Assembly: GCF_015831355.1 (NCBI RefSeq)
Contig: NZ_JADWYR010000001.1
Coordinates: 1,612,001 to 1,676,000, forward strand
Length of the DNA: 64,000 bases
From: Panacibacter microcysteis
GTDB taxonomy: Bacteria > Bacteroidota > Bacteroidia > Chitinophagales > Chitinophagaceae
Direction of reading: 5' to 3'
Made by a program: the position numbers and the translations under genes. Below are positions 36,771 through 45,958 of the stretch, one piece after another. The number at the start of each line of letters is the position of its first letter. Position 1 is the stretch's first letter. Under the pieces are notes generated by a model. The model was given only the letters and a program-made list of their open reading frames with translations. It made no database searches and was not told the origin of the DNA.

Positions 36771-38333
36771 ATGAAACATAAAAGCATATATGCCATATTA
36801 CTAAGCACCGCTTTGCTGGCATCCTGTAAAAAAAGTTTTATTGACAGACCCGCACTCGATGCAACTACTTTACAGAATTATTACAATACCAAAGAAGAAG
36901 TAAGAAGCTTAACCAGCACACTCTACGGCCTGCCCTGGAGTGGTTACGAAAACCGCGCAATGGATGCCATTGGAGATGTAATGGCCGGCAATGAATATAC
37001 CGGGGGAAATGATGATCCGCCATTCCTTAATTTCTCCTTTGCCTCAACCTCTGTGCGCATAGCAGATGCATGGAAGGTATTTTACAAAATAGGCGGGTGG
37101 ACAAGCGCTTACATACAGGCACTCGAGCAAAAGAAGGCCGAAGGCGGTGATGCATCCTTTATCGATCCCGCTATTGCAGAATGCCACTTCCTGCGCGGTA
37201 CAGTTTATTTCTACATTGGCCGTATCTGGGGTCCGGCTCCCATTGTAACAGACCCGGGTGCAGTAGCATTGGCAGGCAACTTTAATATACCACGTTACTT
37301 TAAAGAAGATGTGTTACGTTTTGCTCTCGAAGAACTCCAGATGGCAGAAGCAGGCTTGCCCGAAACAGATGAACCCGGCCGCGTAACCAGGTATGCAGCA
37401 AAAGGTATGATGGCAAAGTTGTACCTCTACAACAAAGACTACGAAAATGCAAAGATCAAAGCAGGTGAGGTGATCAGTTCAGGCCACTATAGCCTGTTCC
37501 CTGATTATGCCGCCATGTTTAACTCAAGTGCCAATAACAATAATGTAGAGTCACTCTTTTCTATTCAGCACCAGTTAACCAGCAACCCCTGGGGTTCGGG
37601 CAACCAGAAAAACCCAGACCGCGGGCCAAGCAATATGCAAACATCAGAGGCCAGCATGTGGGAGCTCTATGCCCCGTCTATGGATATACAGGCAGCTTAC
37701 GAATCAGGAGACCTCCGTCGCAAAGGTTCTATGATGCAGCATGGCTGGACAAAACCCGAATGGAAACCCGTAAACTCAAACCCCGTGTATAATGCATTTA
37801 TGGCAAACGGTTATGTATACGACACCATTCAGCCTGTAGGCGAAGGCGGCCAGAAAAACACAACCCGCGCAAACATTGCCAAGTACGTGGTAGGCCCGGG
37901 AAAATCTTATGGCGGCGAAACAGTGCTTGGTATGAATACCGGCATCAATACCATGATGCTGAGGTACGCAGATGTACTGCTTATTTACGCAGAAGCAGTG
38001 CTGGGTACACAGGCTTCCACTTCAGATGCTGGCGCACTCGATGCCTTCAATAAAGTGCGTACACGAGCCGGCCTGTTGCCCAAAACATCTATTACAATGG
38101 ATGACGTACTGCACGAACGCCGCGTAGAGTTTGCTTTTGAAGGTGATTACTGGTTTGATATACAGCGGCAGGGTTTTGCAAAAGCCAAACAAATAATAGA
38201 AGCACAGAACAGGGGCACATTCGATTTTGAACAACATGTAACCTTCTCAGAACAATACATGTACCTGCCAATACCTGCCGGTGAAATCCTGCAGGATCCT
38301 GAACTGGCAAAAGAACCTGTCTCATATTATTAA
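36771..38333 (+). CDS. SusD/RagB-type surface glycan-binding lipoprotein
   Basis: A 520-residue lipoprotein with lipobox LASC at Cys19 followed by KKSFID. The SusD fold is indicated by helical TPR-like stretches (AIAECHFLRGTVYFYIGRIW, AAKGMMAKLYLYNKDYENAK), the SusD C-terminal block (HERRVEFAFEGDYWFDIQRQ) and the final PIPAGEILQDPEL. It pairs with the SusC barrel to bind glycan and close it. It lies 177 bases downstream of susC with a repeat copy in between, which is unusual for such pairs, whose genes commonly abut. Confidence 0.95.
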   Translation: MKHKSIYAILLSTALLASCKKSFIDRPALDATTLQNYYNTKEEVRSLTSTLYGLPWSGYENRAMDAIGDVMAGNEYTGGNDDPPFLNFSFASTSVRIADAWKVFYKIGGWTSAYIQALEQKKAEGGDASFIDPAIAECHFLRGTVYFYIGRIWGPAPIVTDPGAVALAGNFNIPRYFKEDVLRFALEELQMAEAGLPETDEPGRVTRYAAKGMMAKLYLYNKDYENAKIKAGEVISSGHYSLFPDYAAMFNSSANNNNVESLFSIQHQLTSNPWGSGNQKNPDRGPSNMQTSEASMWELYAPSMDIQAAYESGDLRRKGSMMQHGWTKPEWKPVNSNPVYNAFMANGYVYDTIQPVGEGGQKNTTRANIAKYVVGPGKSYGGETVLGMNTGINTMMLRYADVLLIYAEAVLGTQASTSDAGALDAFNKVRTRAGLLPKTSITMDDVLHERRVEFAFEGDYWFDIQRQGFAKAKQIIEAQNRGTFDFEQHVTFSEQYMYLPIPAGEILQDPELAKEPVSYY

Positions 38334-38352
38334 TTCTAAACGATCAGTCAAA

Positions 38353-39405
38353 ATGAAAAAGAGTTTCCATATAAAAATGCTTGCAGGTGGCCTGGTGCTT
38401 ATGGCAATGTTCACCTTCAATGCCTGTACAAAAGATACCGATGGCAGCCCGCAGCTAAAACCGGGCGATCCCGTAGCAAACGCTATTGCCCCCGATTCTG
38501 CAGCCGGTGGCGCGGTACTTACACTAACCGGCTCAGGCCTGGGCGATATCCGCAGCATTGTATTCTCCAACGACAGCGTACCGGCCTCTTTTTACTCAAC
38601 GCTCAATACAGAAACAGCACTTGTATTTCGCGTGCCCGATACAGCATCAGGCGGTGCACAGAACATTATCTTCACAAACAGTGCCGGCAAGGCGTTGATT
38701 GTACCTTTCAAAGTATTGGCTTACCCCAATGTAACCACCGCTTTTCCTACAGACTTCGAGCAAGGCACAACCGTTACACTTACCGGCAATAACCTTGCAG
38801 ATGTATCGAAGGTAGTTATTGAAGGCACCACTGAGGAAGCCGCCATTGTTTCGCAAACAAAAAAGCAACTGGTTATACAAATGCCTGCAACAACAGTTAA
38901 CCGTGGTTTTTTGCGTATTACCAATACCAGCGGAGATGTTGTAACAACGCAGGAGTTTACCAATGTAGCCAATGCCACACAAGTGTTTACCGAAGATTTT
39001 GTGAACCCCGCACAAAGCTGGTCGTGGGGTGGAGAGTATACACCATCTGCAGATGTTGCTATAACCGGTGCTAAAAGCCTGAAAGCCGCATACGATCCTG
39101 CAGGTGCATGGGGTGGCTTGCAGATAGGCATGGGTTCTGAACTTATGCTGCCATCCGGTACAAAGTATATCTCTTTCTGGGTAAGAGGTGCAGACGAAGA
39201 CAAAAATGTAACCTTCCAGGTAAAAGGCAATTACTGGTCTACCGATAATTCAGAAGTTATTACAGTGCCCGCCAACAAGTGGACATACTTTAGAAAAGAG
39301 ATCAGCAGCTTTATGCCGGGTGTAAGTTCTGTAAGTGTTATTTTATTCCAGATACACGATGCAGGCAAAACCTTGTATTTTGATAATATCATGTTTACCA
39401 AATAA
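38353..39405 (+). CDS. IPT/TIG-domain surface glycan-binding lipoprotein (SusE-position)
   Basis: A 350-residue lipoprotein with lipobox FNAC at Cys25. Two IPT/TIG immunoglobulin-like domains are seen (about 45-120 and 125-205: APDSAAGGAVLTLTGSGLGD; FPTDFEQGTTVTLTGNNLAD), then a C-terminal carbohydrate-binding-like beta-sandwich with WSWGGEYTPS, YISFWVRGAD and LYFDNIMF. This domain order is common in non-catalytic glycan-binding proteins of PULs. Start is ATG at 38353, 19 bases after the SusD stop. It would help capture arabinan at the surface. Confidence 0.85.
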   Translation: MKKSFHIKMLAGGLVLMAMFTFNACTKDTDGSPQLKPGDPVANAIAPDSAAGGAVLTLTGSGLGDIRSIVFSNDSVPASFYSTLNTETALVFRVPDTASGGAQNIIFTNSAGKALIVPFKVLAYPNVTTAFPTDFEQGTTVTLTGNNLADVSKVVIEGTTEEAAIVSQTKKQLVIQMPATTVNRGFLRITNTSGDVVTTQEFTNVANATQVFTEDFVNPAQSWSWGGEYTPSADVAITGAKSLKAAYDPAGAWGGLQIGMGSELMLPSGTKYISFWVRGADEDKNVTFQVKGNYWSTDNSEVITVPANKWTYFRKEISSFMPGVSSVSVILFQIHDAGKTLYFDNIMFTK

Positions 39406-39552
39406 GCAAAAGCGCTCAACGGGAAAGATCTTCATCTTTTTCTCTCATAAGGGCAGTTAGTCGAAGGCAAACTGTTGCCTGCAAAATTTTGCAGGCACAG
39501 TTTTTCCAATAGTTTTATTTGGTGGTCACCTGCAGTACTAAAACAGGCTTTA

Positions 39553-39572
39553 CTTGCGTCGCACTCTTGTAC
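39553..39572 (-). repeat. dispersed intergenic repeat, copy 15 (GCGACGC core)
   Basis: Minus-strand: GTACAAGAGTGCGACGCAAG, then TAAAGCC, as in copy 24. Confidence 0.85.
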
Positions 39573-39669
39573 TGCAATGCACAACTGAGCTTTTCGCAGC
39601 TGCGCAATAATTCGTCGCTGCTGTTTATAAAGTTGGCTGTGCTGTAAGCTGCTGCTACCTGTACAGAAA

Positions 39670-39700
39670 GTACAAGTGAGTGACACAACAGGCGATGCCA
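39670..39700 (+). repeat. dispersed intergenic repeat, copy 16 (GTGACAC core, GGCGATGCC flank)
   Basis: GTACAAGTGAGTGACACAAC followed by AGGCGATGCCA, 55 bases before the GH-A lipoprotein start. Confidence 0.85.
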
Positions 39701-39754
39701 CCTGCACCAGTGCTGGTAACAATAAATATTACAATCTTAAAACAACCACCGGTT

Positions 39755-41479
39755 ATGTTTACCGCAAGAATAATACTGCTCTTATCAGCAGGCGCTTTGG
39801 CAATAACAGCTTGTAAAAAATCTGTAACCAAAGATGATGGCGGAGGTACCACCCCGCCCACAGATTCAACAGGTACTGTGGTTACGCCGAAAGACCCCGA
39901 AACTGCAGCCACAACAGGCTTTTTTTTAAACGACTGGAAGCCTAAAACATTTACGCCGCCTGCTTACAATGAAGGAACGGTACCTGCTGCCACAACGGCC
40001 ACCATTACGGCAGATGCTTCTGTAATTGTTTCTAAAATACCTGCTACGTTATTTGCCAATAATGCCAACCTGTGGATGGGCAATTTTACCGATGGTGTTT
40101 TGCTTAATCATATTACCAACCAGCACCCGGGTGTATTACGTTTTCCCGGTGGCAGCATCAGCGATGTTTTTTTCTGGAATGCACCCAATAATGCGAAGCC
40201 TTCTACCGCGCCTGAAACACTGGTTAATGCAGATGGCGTAAGTACTGCATCAAATTTCTGGTATGGCAAAAACACTGAAAGCTGGACGTGCTCTGTAGAT
40301 AACTATTACAGCATGCTGCAGCAAACAGGGAATGAAGGGATGATTACAGTAAACTATGGGTATGCACGCTACGGAACAGGGCCAAACCCTGTTGCAGATG
40401 CAGCACACCTTGCAGCAGAATGGGTGCGTTACGATAACGGCAGAACAAAATACTGGGAAGTGGGCAACGAAAATTTTGGCAGTTGGGAAGCTGGTTACAG
40501 GATAAACACCGCCAACAACAAAGATGGCCAGCCGGAGATTTTAACCGGTGACTTGTATGCCAGACATGCAAAGGTTTTCATAGATTCTATGCGCAATGCC
40601 GCGCAGCAGGTGGGTGCAACCATTTACATCGGTACACAATTACTCGATCATGTTGCCGAAAGCTGGGAACCTGCTTTGAGTAAAACGTGGAACGAGCAGG
40701 TAATGCCGCAGGTTGCTGCTGCAACAGACTATCATATTGTGCACAATTATTACACGGCATACCAGACCAATGCACCCGCCAGTGAAGTGCTGGCTTCTGC
40801 AGCTTCGGCCACTACCAAAATGACCGGTGTGCTTACAGCCATTGGCGCAACCAATAAACCACTTGCACTTACAGAATACAATATATTTTCTACAGGCTCA
40901 AGGCAAATGGTTTCTCATGTGGCGGGTATGCATGCAGTGCTGGTGTTAAACGAGTTAATGAAGAACAAATACGGTTTTGCTGCGCGTTGGGATCTTGCCA
41001 ACGGATGGGAAGATGGCAATGACCATGGTTTGTATAGTAACGGCGATGAGCCGGGTGTGGCAAAGTGGAATCCCAGGCCCGCATTTTACTACCTGTATTT
41101 TTTTCAGAAAATGTTGGGCGACCGGCTGATCAATGCATCAGTAGCGGGAGGTACCAACCTGTCAGTTTATGCATCAACGTATTCTTCGGGGCAGCTGGGG
41201 CTAACGATCGTAAACCAATCTGCCACGGCACAAACGGCACAGGTAAAATTTAAAAATTTCAATGCAGGCAACAGGTATTACTGGTATACGCTTACCGGTG
41301 GTACAGATGGCGGTGAGTTTTCCAGGAAAGTTATCGTAAACGGCGAAGGACCATCAGGAGTTGCCGGCGGCCCGGATAACTATACCGGTATAAAACCATA
41401 TGCTGCATCTGCCGGTAACGGTATTAAAATAGATATACCCGCAAGGGCAGTAATTTTTGTAGTGGTTGATAAGAAATAG
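39755..41479 (+). CDS. GH-A clan glycoside hydrolase lipoprotein (GH51-like, family uncertain)
   Basis: A 574-residue lipoprotein with lipobox ITAC at Cys20 and a Gly/Thr/Pro-rich linker (about 26-50). The body reads as a (beta/alpha)8 barrel with PGVLRFPGGSISDVFFW, the probable acid/base Glu239 in WEVGNENFGSW and the probable nucleophile Glu374 in ALTEYNIFS, the Asn-Glu and later Glu pattern of clan GH-A. A C-terminal beta domain ends AVIFVVVDKK. It resembles GH51 in these motifs but is not close to either GH51 gene in this window. Surface placement beside the SusC/D genes suggests an endo-acting arabinanase or similar, which is inference. Confidence 0.75.
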   Translation: MFTARIILLLSAGALAITACKKSVTKDDGGGTTPPTDSTGTVVTPKDPETAATTGFFLNDWKPKTFTPPAYNEGTVPAATTATITADASVIVSKIPATLFANNANLWMGNFTDGVLLNHITNQHPGVLRFPGGSISDVFFWNAPNNAKPSTAPETLVNADGVSTASNFWYGKNTESWTCSVDNYYSMLQQTGNEGMITVNYGYARYGTGPNPVADAAHLAAEWVRYDNGRTKYWEVGNENFGSWEAGYRINTANNKDGQPEILTGDLYARHAKVFIDSMRNAAQQVGATIYIGTQLLDHVAESWEPALSKTWNEQVMPQVAAATDYHIVHNYYTAYQTNAPASEVLASAASATTKMTGVLTAIGATNKPLALTEYNIFSTGSRQMVSHVAGMHAVLVLNELMKNKYGFAARWDLANGWEDGNDHGLYSNGDEPGVAKWNPRPAFYYLYFFQKMLGDRLINASVAGGTNLSVYASTYSSGQLGLTIVNQSATAQTAQVKFKNFNAGNRYYWYTLTGGTDGGEFSRKVIVNGEGPSGVAGGPDNYTGIKPYAASAGNGIKIDIPARAVIFVVVDKK

Positions 41480-41480
41480 T

Positions 41481-41509
41481 AAAAGCCGGGTTTTCACCCG
41501 GTTTTTTTT
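41481..41509 (+). terminator. intrinsic terminator between convergent GH-A and araC-type genes
   Basis: AGCCGGGT-TTTC-ACCCGG stem followed by eight T. The T-run lies on the + side, so it serves the GH-A gene; the A-run before the stem may also serve the opposite gene. Confidence 0.85.
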
Positions 41510-42395
41510 ATATAAACGTTCTTACACCCGAAGCATTATAGGTATCCCTGAACTCTTTGGGTGTGCAGTTTTTCTTCTTTTTAAAAATGCGGTTAAAGTT
41601 GCTCATGTTGTTAAAGCCGCAATTGTATGCAATCTCTGTAATGTTCTGTGTTGTATCAATCAGTAACCGCGATGCATGGCCAAGCCTTATTTCGTTAAGC
41701 GTATCAATAAACGTTTTACCGGTTCTTGCTTTAAAGAAACGACTGAATGCCACATCTGTCATTAAGGCAAGTTTTGCTGCTTCAGCCAGCGTAATATCCT
41801 TACTAAAATTGGCGTTGAGGTAATGCATCACTTTTTCTACGCGGCGGCTGTTGTAAGAAAATGAATTGTCAGCAGCTACAAAAGAAACATCAGATAATGT
41901 TTTCATGTTACGGCTTACAGACAGGTCGTGCAGGATAGACATCAGCTCCAGCACAGAATCAAAGCCATGTTTTTTGGTAAGTTCAACCAGCCTCGGTTTG
42001 ATGGCCTGCGTGGTTTCTTTTGAGAACAAGATGCCACGCAAAGATTTTTCAAACATGCTCCTTATAAAACTTAGCTGGTTCCTGTTTAAAAATGCCTCAT
42101 CAAACAAATCGCGGTGAAACTGTATGGTAATTTCTTTTATGTCTTTACATGCGCAGTTATGATTAAACCAGCCATGTTGCAAATTAGGGCCTACCAATAC
42201 CAGTTCAAAATCGTCCAGTTCGCCGATATGATCGCCGATTATTCTTTGCGCGCCATGCGCATTTAATATAAAATTCAGTTCAAATTCTTCATGATAATGC
42301 AGCGGGAAATCGAACGTGGATTTGTTGCGTGAAAAAAGTGTAAAGCAGTCATTTTTTGTTAATGGAATGATTTCTCTCAGTAGTTCTGCAGGCAT
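41508..42395 (-). CDS. AraC-family transcriptional regulator
   Basis: A 295-residue regulator with an N-terminal cupin-like sensing domain (FPLHYHEEFELNFIL, GPNLQHGWF) and a C-terminal AraC-type double helix-turn-helix (KDITLAEAAKLALMTDVAFS, then ITEIAYNCGFNNMSNFNRIF, KKNCTPKEFRDTY). The cupin part suggests it senses a small molecule directly. It converges with the GH-A lipoprotein and is divergent from the second SSS gene, so it may control that transporter. The ligand is unknown. Confidence 0.93.
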   Translation of the reverse strand: MPAELLREIIPLTKNDCFTLFSRNKSTFDFPLHYHEEFELNFILNAHGAQRIIGDHIGELDDFELVLVGPNLQHGWFNHNCACKDIKEITIQFHRDLFDEAFLNRNQLSFIRSMFEKSLRGILFSKETTQAIKPRLVELTKKHGFDSVLELMSILHDLSVSRNMKTLSDVSFVAADNSFSYNSRRVEKVMHYLNANFSKDITLAEAAKLALMTDVAFSRFFKARTGKTFIDTLNEIRLGHASRLLIDTTQNITEIAYNCGFNNMSNFNRIFKKKKNCTPKEFRDTYNASGVRTFI

Positions 42396-42854
42396 GGCAA
42401 TCAGTAAAGTAAATAATGAAATTTAAACAGTAAAGCTAAAAAAATATTAGCTCAGATAAATTCAGATATCCGTAAAAATGATTGTGCGGCAGTATTTAAG
42501 AACTATTTAAGCTATAGGGACGCCTCTTTCTATAAATTTTAAGATAAAAAAGTACTTGTGTGTTTTACGGAAAACATTAGATTTACAACAACGTTTCAAT
42601 ACCGCTCAAAACCGGTTGCTGCTACAGGTTCATCACGTCTTTCATATATATAGATTGATATTGTCATTAGCAGCAATAAGATGGTATTTCAAAAGAAACC
42701 CGCTGTGCGATCAGGTGTTGATATCATTTTATGCTGCGCTGTTTTTTGGAAACGGGACACAAACGACAGCAAGTGTAAATGAGGTGCAGCTTGCATCGCA
42801 TACGGGTTTTAATATATTAAGTATTTTTTTCTCAAGCAGTAATTTTAAAAGAAT

Positions 42855-42888
42855 AAGCCTGTTGTTTCTACAACGGGCTTTTATTTTT
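42855..42888 (+). terminator. orphan intrinsic terminator
   Basis: An 11-bp stem (AAGCCTGTTGT / ACAACGGGCTT, one wobble) with loop TTCT followed by TTATTTTT. No confident gene lies upstream on this strand within 1.3 kb. Confidence 0.8.
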
Positions 42889-42924
42889 AAATCGTGTTTT
42901 TTTTGGTACCGGCTGCAGCACGTG

Positions 42925-42960
42925 TGGCATCGCCTGTTGTGTCACTCACTTCATCGTTCC
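42925..42960 (-). repeat. dispersed intergenic repeat, copy 17 (GTGACAC core, GGCGATGCC flank)
   Basis: Minus-strand: GGAACGATGAAGTGAGTGAC, then ACAACAGGCGATGCCA. Left flank of the GGAAC type. Confidence 0.8.
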
Positions 42961-43132
42961 AATCATTAACCCGGCCATTCCAGGGTACAACAAACGTTTG
43001 AGATAATATCATCAGCAGGCAGCAAAGCCAGTAGAAAATTTGTCACTGTAATCGCAGCATTACTCATCAAACTTTTGCATGGTTCAATCAGTTTTATAAA
43101 CGAAATTGAACCCCCAATAACAACAGACCGGC

Positions 43133-44965
43133 ATGCGCTTACAATGGATTGATATAGCAATTGTTTTTGCCTACCTGATCTCGATGCTGGTTATTGGCTG
43201 GCTGCTTCGTAAAAAAGCACGGAAGAATAAAGACAATTATTTACTGGGCGGTAAATCCCTGCCCTGGTATATGCTGGGGCTAAGTGATGCGTCAGATATG
43301 TTTGATATCAGCGGAACGATGTGGATGGTATCGTTGTGTTTTGTGTATGGCATGAAGAGCATGTGGATACCATGGCTATGGCCGGTATTCAACCAGGTTT
43401 TTTTGATGATGTTTCTATCCAAATGGTTACGCAGATCCAATGCTACCACAGGTGCAGAATGGCTGGTTACCAGGTTTGGATCTGATGACACAGGCTGCAG
43501 AGGTTCTCACAATGTAATGGTTGCTTTTGCGCTGCTTAGTTGCTTTGGTTTTCTTGCATATGGTTTTATCGGCCTGGGAAAATTTACGGAGATATTTATT
43601 CCCTGGCGGTACATAGAACCATATATACCATTTAATGTGTCACCTCAGTATGTACCGCACGTTTATGGCATTATTTTTACAATATTCGCCACTTTTTATT
43701 CTGTTGTAGGGGGCATGCATAGCATTGTTATTGGTGATGTGATCAAATACATTGTAATGACAATTGCATGTATAGCCGTTGCTGCAATAGCCATGATACA
43801 CCTGCACGGAGAAAACAATACACTCAATGTACCGCATGGCTGGTACACGCCTTTTTTCGGCCGCACATTAGATGACCTTGACTGGTCTGGCATTATTGAA
43901 GATGTAAACCGGAAGATCAGCGATGATGGGTTTTCCATGTTCTCCGTTTTTTTTATGATGATGTTGTTCAAAGGGGTGTTTGCCAGTCTTGCAGGCCCGG
44001 CACCTAATTACGACATGCAGAAGATACTCTCAACCAGGTCGCCAAAAGAAGCATCGAAAATGACGGGCTTTGTTTCTATTGTATTGTTACCAATCCGATA
44101 TGCATTGATCATCGGGTTAACTGTATTGGCGCTTCTCTACTACGATCAGCTGAATCTTTCTTCACCCGCAGGTACAGATTTCGAAAAGATACTTCCTTCT
44201 GCGGTAAACAGCTTTTTGCCGGTGGGAATACTGGGCCTTGTACTAACCGGGCTGCTCGGTGCTTTTATGGGTACTTTTTCCGGTACGCTGAATGCCGCAC
44301 AGGCTTACATAGTAAATGATATATACCTTAAATACATCAACCCGAAAGCGTCTACACGAATGATCATTACCACCAATTATGTAGTAGGTACGCTGGTGGT
44401 TGTAATTGGTATCCTGCTCGGCTTCATTGCAAAAGACATCAACAGCGTGTTGCAATGGATCGTTGGCGCGCTTTATGGAGGTTACATTGCCGCCAACATG
44501 TTTAAGTGGTATTGGTGGAGGTTCAATGCAAATGGCTTCTTTTGGGGTATGTTAAGCGGGGTGGCCGCAGCACTGGTATTCCCTTATGTTTTTGATGGTT
44601 TGCCATTGTATAACTGGCCCTTGCTTTTCCTGGTATCTGTTGCGGGTTGCATTGCCGGTACGTATGCTGCTCCCGCAACAAATATGCACACGCTTACAGC
44701 TTTTTACCGCACCGTAAAGCCATGGGGCTTCTGGAAACCAGTGGAGGCTATTGTTTTGTCTGAAGACCCTACGTTCAGCACAGGTAACCGTTTCAGGCTG
44801 GATGCGTTGAATGTTGTATTGGGTATAATAGCACAATGCGCCCTAACCCTGTTACCCATGTATATTGTGCTTTGGATGAAATTACATGTAGCAATAGTTT
44901 CAGTAATACTCCTGGTGATCATTCTGATACTGAAAAAAACATGGTGGAACAAACTGGAAGATTAA
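43133..44965 (+). CDS. sodium:solute symporter (SSS family), second transporter
   Basis: A 610-residue inner membrane protein with about 14 hydrophobic segments and the SSS early pattern NYLLGGKSLPWYMLGLSDAS, then FDISGTMWMV, a conserved GPAPNYDMQKILSTRSPKEA loop and GGYIAANMFKWYWWRFNANG. It differs strongly from the transporter at 25.4 kb (longer, distinct loops), so it probably carries another solute. The AraC-type regulator lies divergently upstream. Substrate cannot be told; a sugar or other breakdown product is inferred from the locus. Confidence 0.88.
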   Translation: MRLQWIDIAIVFAYLISMLVIGWLLRKKARKNKDNYLLGGKSLPWYMLGLSDASDMFDISGTMWMVSLCFVYGMKSMWIPWLWPVFNQVFLMMFLSKWLRRSNATTGAEWLVTRFGSDDTGCRGSHNVMVAFALLSCFGFLAYGFIGLGKFTEIFIPWRYIEPYIPFNVSPQYVPHVYGIIFTIFATFYSVVGGMHSIVIGDVIKYIVMTIACIAVAAIAMIHLHGENNTLNVPHGWYTPFFGRTLDDLDWSGIIEDVNRKISDDGFSMFSVFFMMMLFKGVFASLAGPAPNYDMQKILSTRSPKEASKMTGFVSIVLLPIRYALIIGLTVLALLYYDQLNLSSPAGTDFEKILPSAVNSFLPVGILGLVLTGLLGAFMGTFSGTLNAAQAYIVNDIYLKYINPKASTRMIITTNYVVGTLVVVIGILLGFIAKDINSVLQWIVGALYGGYIAANMFKWYWWRFNANGFFWGMLSGVAAALVFPYVFDGLPLYNWPLLFLVSVAGCIAGTYAAPATNMHTLTAFYRTVKPWGFWKPVEAIVLSEDPTFSTGNRFRLDALNVVLGIIAQCALTLLPMYIVLWMKLHVAIVSVILLVIILILKKTWWNKLED

Positions 44966-45224
44966 GGCGCTTTTGAACGACAAAGAAGTAGTTTTATTAT
45001 AGTGTGGCAACACGATCTTTGGCATGTGTATAAAAAATATTGCGCGTAATATTATGCTAAATGTTGTGGAAATTTAATCAAGGGTGTTGAATGACGGAAA
45101 CAATAGAAAATATAAATACGCGTTTATATGCATGGATTTCAAGTGCACTAAGCAAAAGGAACGTGCAAAATGCAGTTTCCTGAATTCGTTAAACGCTTAA
45201 TTGCTTCAATGCATTTTTGAACAG

Positions 45225-45256
45225 AAAAGTCATGGCAGATCAGCTATGGCTTTTTT
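45225..45256 (+). terminator. intrinsic terminator downstream of second SSS gene
   Basis: AAAGTCATGGC-AGATCA-GCTATGGCTTT stem (two wobbles) followed by TTTTTT. It is 260 bases past the transporter stop and abuts the end of the HD gene on the other strand. Confidence 0.7.
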
Positions 45257-45258
45257 GT

Positions 45259-45873
45259 TTATAACGTATACAGCTCTTCCTGCATATTCTCTTTTGCCTG
45301 TGCTTCAAACAACGCTGAAAAATGCGGTGTTTTATAAATGTGGTCCTGCGCAAGAAAATATTGCAACACTTTTCAGCGGCTTGGTTTATATAAAAAGCCC
45401 GGGTAAAACTTGTATTCATTTCTTACATGGTGTGCATACGCATTGTACGTTGCGCTGTCGCTGCCAAGTATAGACAGGTCTGCATCTGTAAAATAATTGG
45501 TATCTGTGCTTTTACTGTGTACGTGGCTTTTGGTGGCAAGTATATGTTGGCTGCACAAGGCAATTTTTGCCTGCGGGTAATTGATGGCCTTTAATCTCCT
45601 GGCTGCAGTTAATGCACTTTGGGCTTCATTGTCCCGCCGCCTTGCTTTGTATATAAGGTCATGATAAAACAATGCAAACAGGATTGTTGGCCAGTCTTCG
45701 ATATAATCTCTGCATGCTTCGAGCTGCGTGTACATCTGCTGCAGGTGTAGCAGGTTATGATAATGGCGCTGCCTGCCTGTATATGCGCTTTCCACTTCAT
45801 TCCAGTATGTTTTACACAACGCATCATCGCTGTTATAAGCCATAAGAAGATGGATGAAAATTTCTTTAAGCAT
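45259..45873 (-). pseudogene. HD-superfamily metal-dependent phosphohydrolase with in-frame TGA
   Basis: A member of the predicted HD phosphohydrolase family; metal ligands are visible in RHYHNLLHLQ, ALFYHDLIYK and NYFTDADLSILG. Translation from ATG at 45873 stops at a TGA (minus strand, complement of 45373-45375) right after FLYKPSR. In the same frame past the stop the sequence continues KVLQYFLAQDHIYKTPHFSA and ends at a TAA (45259-45261), which matches the usual C-terminal end of this family. One substitution therefore removes 37 residues. It may be a pseudogene, a truncated active protein, a readthrough case or a sequencing error. An upstream ATG at 45936 is also possible. Confidence 0.8.
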
Positions 45874-45958
45874 TACGTATTTTATTTTCAGAACCTTCAT
45901 TGTCAACAATGCTGTATAACAGCCGGGGCGTTGCAAATGCTCAGCAAAGATTCAAATG

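Larger units (their letters stand above)
39406..39754. other. 349-bp gap between IPT lipoprotein and GH-A lipoprotein
   Basis: No gene is seen. It holds repeat copies 15 (39553) and 16 (39670) and otherwise AT-rich sequence. Confidence 0.5.
42396..43132. other. 737-bp gap with an isolated terminator
   Basis: No convincing protein gene is seen; the longest open frame (42556-42969 +) runs through a terminator hairpin and a repeat copy. The region contains a direct repeat ATTTAAG...ATTTAAG near 42497-42511, a plus-strand intrinsic terminator (42855-42888) with no gene before it, and repeat copy 17. A short untranslated RNA is possible. Confidence 0.45.

Noticed and set aside
42556-42969. 137-codon open frame in the gap before the second SSS gene
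   Set aside because: It runs through a strong terminator hairpin and a repeat copy, has no recognisable domain and no signal of translation, so it is probably spurious.
45201-45473. 90-codon plus-strand frame over the end of the HD gene
   Set aside because: It lies opposite the conserved C-terminal part of the HD protein, whose family pattern is clear on the minus strand.
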